Shown one piece after another: positions 4,711-6,022 of a stretch of 6,022 nucleotides of DNA (position 1 is its first letter; every line of letters starts with the position of its first letter). The notes beneath the pieces are model-generated. The model worked only from the letters and a program-made list of their open reading frames with translations. It searched no databases and was not told the origin of the DNA. The translations under genes and the position numbers were made by a program. This DNA is from Pseudomonadota bacterium (lineage in GTDB: Bacteria > Pseudomonadota > Gammaproteobacteria > Burkholderiales > Methylophilaceae), in NCBI GenBank assembly GCA_029549705.1, contig JAKPIR010000117.1:1-6022 (forward strand), in the 5' to 3' direction.

Positions 4711-6022
4711 ATGACTACGCACAGCACCCCAAATGATTCAAACCCGCACGAAACTTTTATCCCCAGCAAAGACTGCTCGCTGGAGTCTTCCATTCTGACG
4801 TTGCAAGGCAAGCTTGAAGCACTTGGCATCGTTGTGGAGGAAAAGTCTTGGTTAAATGAAATAGAAGGCATTTGGTCAGTGCATGTCATTGACAAAGACT
4901 GCCCGCGCATTTTTACCAACGGCAAAGGCGCCTCACAATTGGCCGCACGGGCGAGCGCATTGGGTGAATATTTTGAGCGCCTAAGCACCAATTACTTCTG
5001 GACGCATTTTTACTTGGGTAACACCGTAGCTAACAGTGACTTTGTGCATTATCCAAACGAACAATGGATAAAACTTGATGGCGACCACTGGCCAACCGCA
5101 TTGCTAACACCAGAATTGCAACAGTTTTACAACCCTGAAGGCACTACCCGTGCCAGCCAACTGATTGATTTAAATTCAGGCAATGCAGCGCGTGGCATTT
5201 GCGCAATTCCTTACAAGCGCCTGCGTGACGACAAAACCGTGTTATTTCCGGTCAATTTAATTGGTAACTTATATGTGAGCAATGGCATGAGTGCTGGCAA
5301 TACGCTCATGGAAGCGCGCACACAGGCTTTGGCAGAGATTTTTGAGCGTGACATAAAATATAAGATTATTCGCGAGGGCCTTTGCTTGCCTGATGTGCCA
5401 GAAGCTGTGATTCATCGCTATCCACGCATTGCGGCTGGCATCAATGGGTTACGTGCGGCAGGTTATGGTATTTTGATTAAAGACGCCTCGCTGGGTGGAA
5501 AATATCCAGTGATGAACGTTACACTGCTGCACCCAGATGACCAAGGTTGCTTCGCGAGTTTTGGCGCCCATCCGCGCTTTGAGGTAGCCCTTGAGCGTGC
5601 ACTCACCGAGTTGTTGCAAGGCCGCGCCATTGATGGTTTAACTGGTTTTGCTGCACCCGGCTTTGATATGGAAGAAATTGCGGATTCGCAAAACTTAGAA
5701 ATCCATTTTGTTGACTCTAGTGGCGTAATAAGTTGGGATTTTCTGCGTAAGACGCCGGACTTTGCATTTGCAGACTGGAATTTCAGCACGACAACCCAAG
5801 AGGATTATGACTGGTGCGTCAATACCATTCATGCCAGTGGCCACGATATGTATATTGCAGATTTCACTCACTTAGGCGTCTATGCTTGCCGCATTTTTGT
5901 ACCTGGCATGAGTGAAATATATCCAGTAGAAGAATTAGAGTGGGAAAACAATACCGTCGGCAACTTGGTACGCCCGTTTGCATTAAAGTTACAAGATCTA
6001 AAGTCAGGGGAGTCAGCTGCAT
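4711..6022 (+). CDS. ycaO: YcaO-domain protein, E. coli YcaO type (3' end beyond window)
   Basis: The first 437 residues are present and open to the edge; E. coli YcaO has about 586, so roughly 150 C-terminal residues are missing. YcaO proteins use ATP to activate amide backbones. The E. coli member has been linked to RimO-dependent beta-methylthiolation of ribosomal protein S12 and is cytoplasmic. Motifs match what I recall of the E. coli protein closely: FIPSKDCSLE (16-25), NGKGASQLAARASALGEYFE (70-89), VNLIGNLYVSNGMSAGNT (181-198), EARTQALAEIFER (201-213), CFASFGAHP and ALERALTELLQGR (280-305), VDSSGVISWD and YACRIFVPGMSEIYP. The Glu-rich helices at 85-89, 201-213 and 295-300 are the expected ATP/Mg-binding elements. 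ATG 4711 is the first possible start because TAA (4702-4704) is in frame just before it. No Shine-Dalgarno is visible. No thiazole or oxazole natural-product genes are nearby, which favours the housekeeping clade. Confidence 0.95.
   Translation, partial: MTTHSTPNDSNPHETFIPSKDCSLESSILTLQGKLEALGIVVEEKSWLNEIEGIWSVHVIDKDCPRIFTNGKGASQLAARASALGEYFERLSTNYFWTHFYLGNTVANSDFVHYPNEQWIKLDGDHWPTALLTPELQQFYNPEGTTRASQLIDLNSGNAARGICAIPYKRLRDDKTVLFPVNLIGNLYVSNGMSAGNTLMEARTQALAEIFERDIKYKIIREGLCLPDVPEAVIHRYPRIAAGINGLRAAGYGILIKDASLGGKYPVMNVTLLHPDDQGCFASFGAHPRFEVALERALTELLQGRAIDGLTGFAAPGFDMEEIADSQNLEIHFVDSSGVISWDFLRKTPDFAFADWNFSTTTQEDYDWCVNTIHASGHDMYIADFTHLGVYACRIFVPGMSEIYPVEELEWENNTVGNLVRPFALKLQDLKSGESAA

Noticed and set aside
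4542..4991. 149-codon minus-strand open frame opposite the start of ycaO
   Set aside because: It overlaps the strongly family-matching N-terminus of YcaO antisense, resembles no family, and would run across the promoter and operator region.
5463..5789. 108-codon minus-strand open frame inside ycaO
   Set aside because: It lies antisense within conserved YcaO motifs and its low-complexity Ser/Lys-rich product looks like a reverse-strand shadow.
1..6022. CRISPR array, insertion sequence, tRNA or prophage remnants
   Set aside because: No regularly spaced direct repeats, transposase-like frames, terminal inverted repeats or tRNA-like cloverleaf were seen; the genes look like ordinary chromosomal content.

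Overview
The window looks like a chromosome segment of a mesophilic Gram-negative proteobacterium. A secretin with a Sec signal implies an outer membrane, and there is a periplasm-facing PQQ-type propeller lipoprotein, a CspA-family protein and an Escherichia-type YcaO. An extended second-type IF-1 (86 aa instead of the usual ~72) with a PQQ protein suggests a betaproteobacterium, possibly a methylotroph of the Methylophilaceae. That placement is inference from protein style, not from a search.

Layout, left to right. (1) Positions 1-1813, plus strand: the 3' end of a secretion or pilus assembly operon. It holds the tail of an upstream gene, a small GspC/PilP/MshK-like periplasmic protein (72-437) and a compact secretin (446-1813). 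The order 'HR-domain protein, then secretin' is that of gspC-gspD, pilP-pilQ and mshK-mshL. (2) 1833-2093, minus strand: infA, convergent with the secretin across a 19-bp gap and starting with TTG. (3) 2094-2435: a 342-bp AT-rich divergent control region with two inverted repeats, a good sigma70-type promoter facing right, and a leader of about 104 nt. (4) 2436-2639, plus: a cold-shock protein, followed by a perfect 9-bp inverted repeat and a strong bidirectional terminator. (5) 2732-4540, minus: a large PQQ-dehydrogenase-like beta-propeller lipoprotein whose apparent metal-ligand Glu and catalytic Asp positions are both glycine. (6) 4541-4710: a divergent control region with a clear minus-strand promoter and an 18-bp near-perfect dyad (two GTATAC cores) fitted between its -35 and -10 boxes. 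(7) 4711-6022, plus: ycaO, cut by the window end.

How the genes relate. The left block builds an envelope-spanning export or pilus machine. infA and the csp gene, both small OB-fold RNA-binding proteins of translation and cold adaptation, share a divergent control region. The PQQ-like lipoprotein and ycaO are divergent neighbours, and the lipoprotein gene appears to be under a dedicated repressor. No CRISPR array, insertion sequence, tRNA or rRNA gene was seen. I see no clearly new multi-gene system. The best leads are the altered active site and operator-controlled promoter of the PQQ-like lipoprotein, and the TTG-started infA paired with csp.
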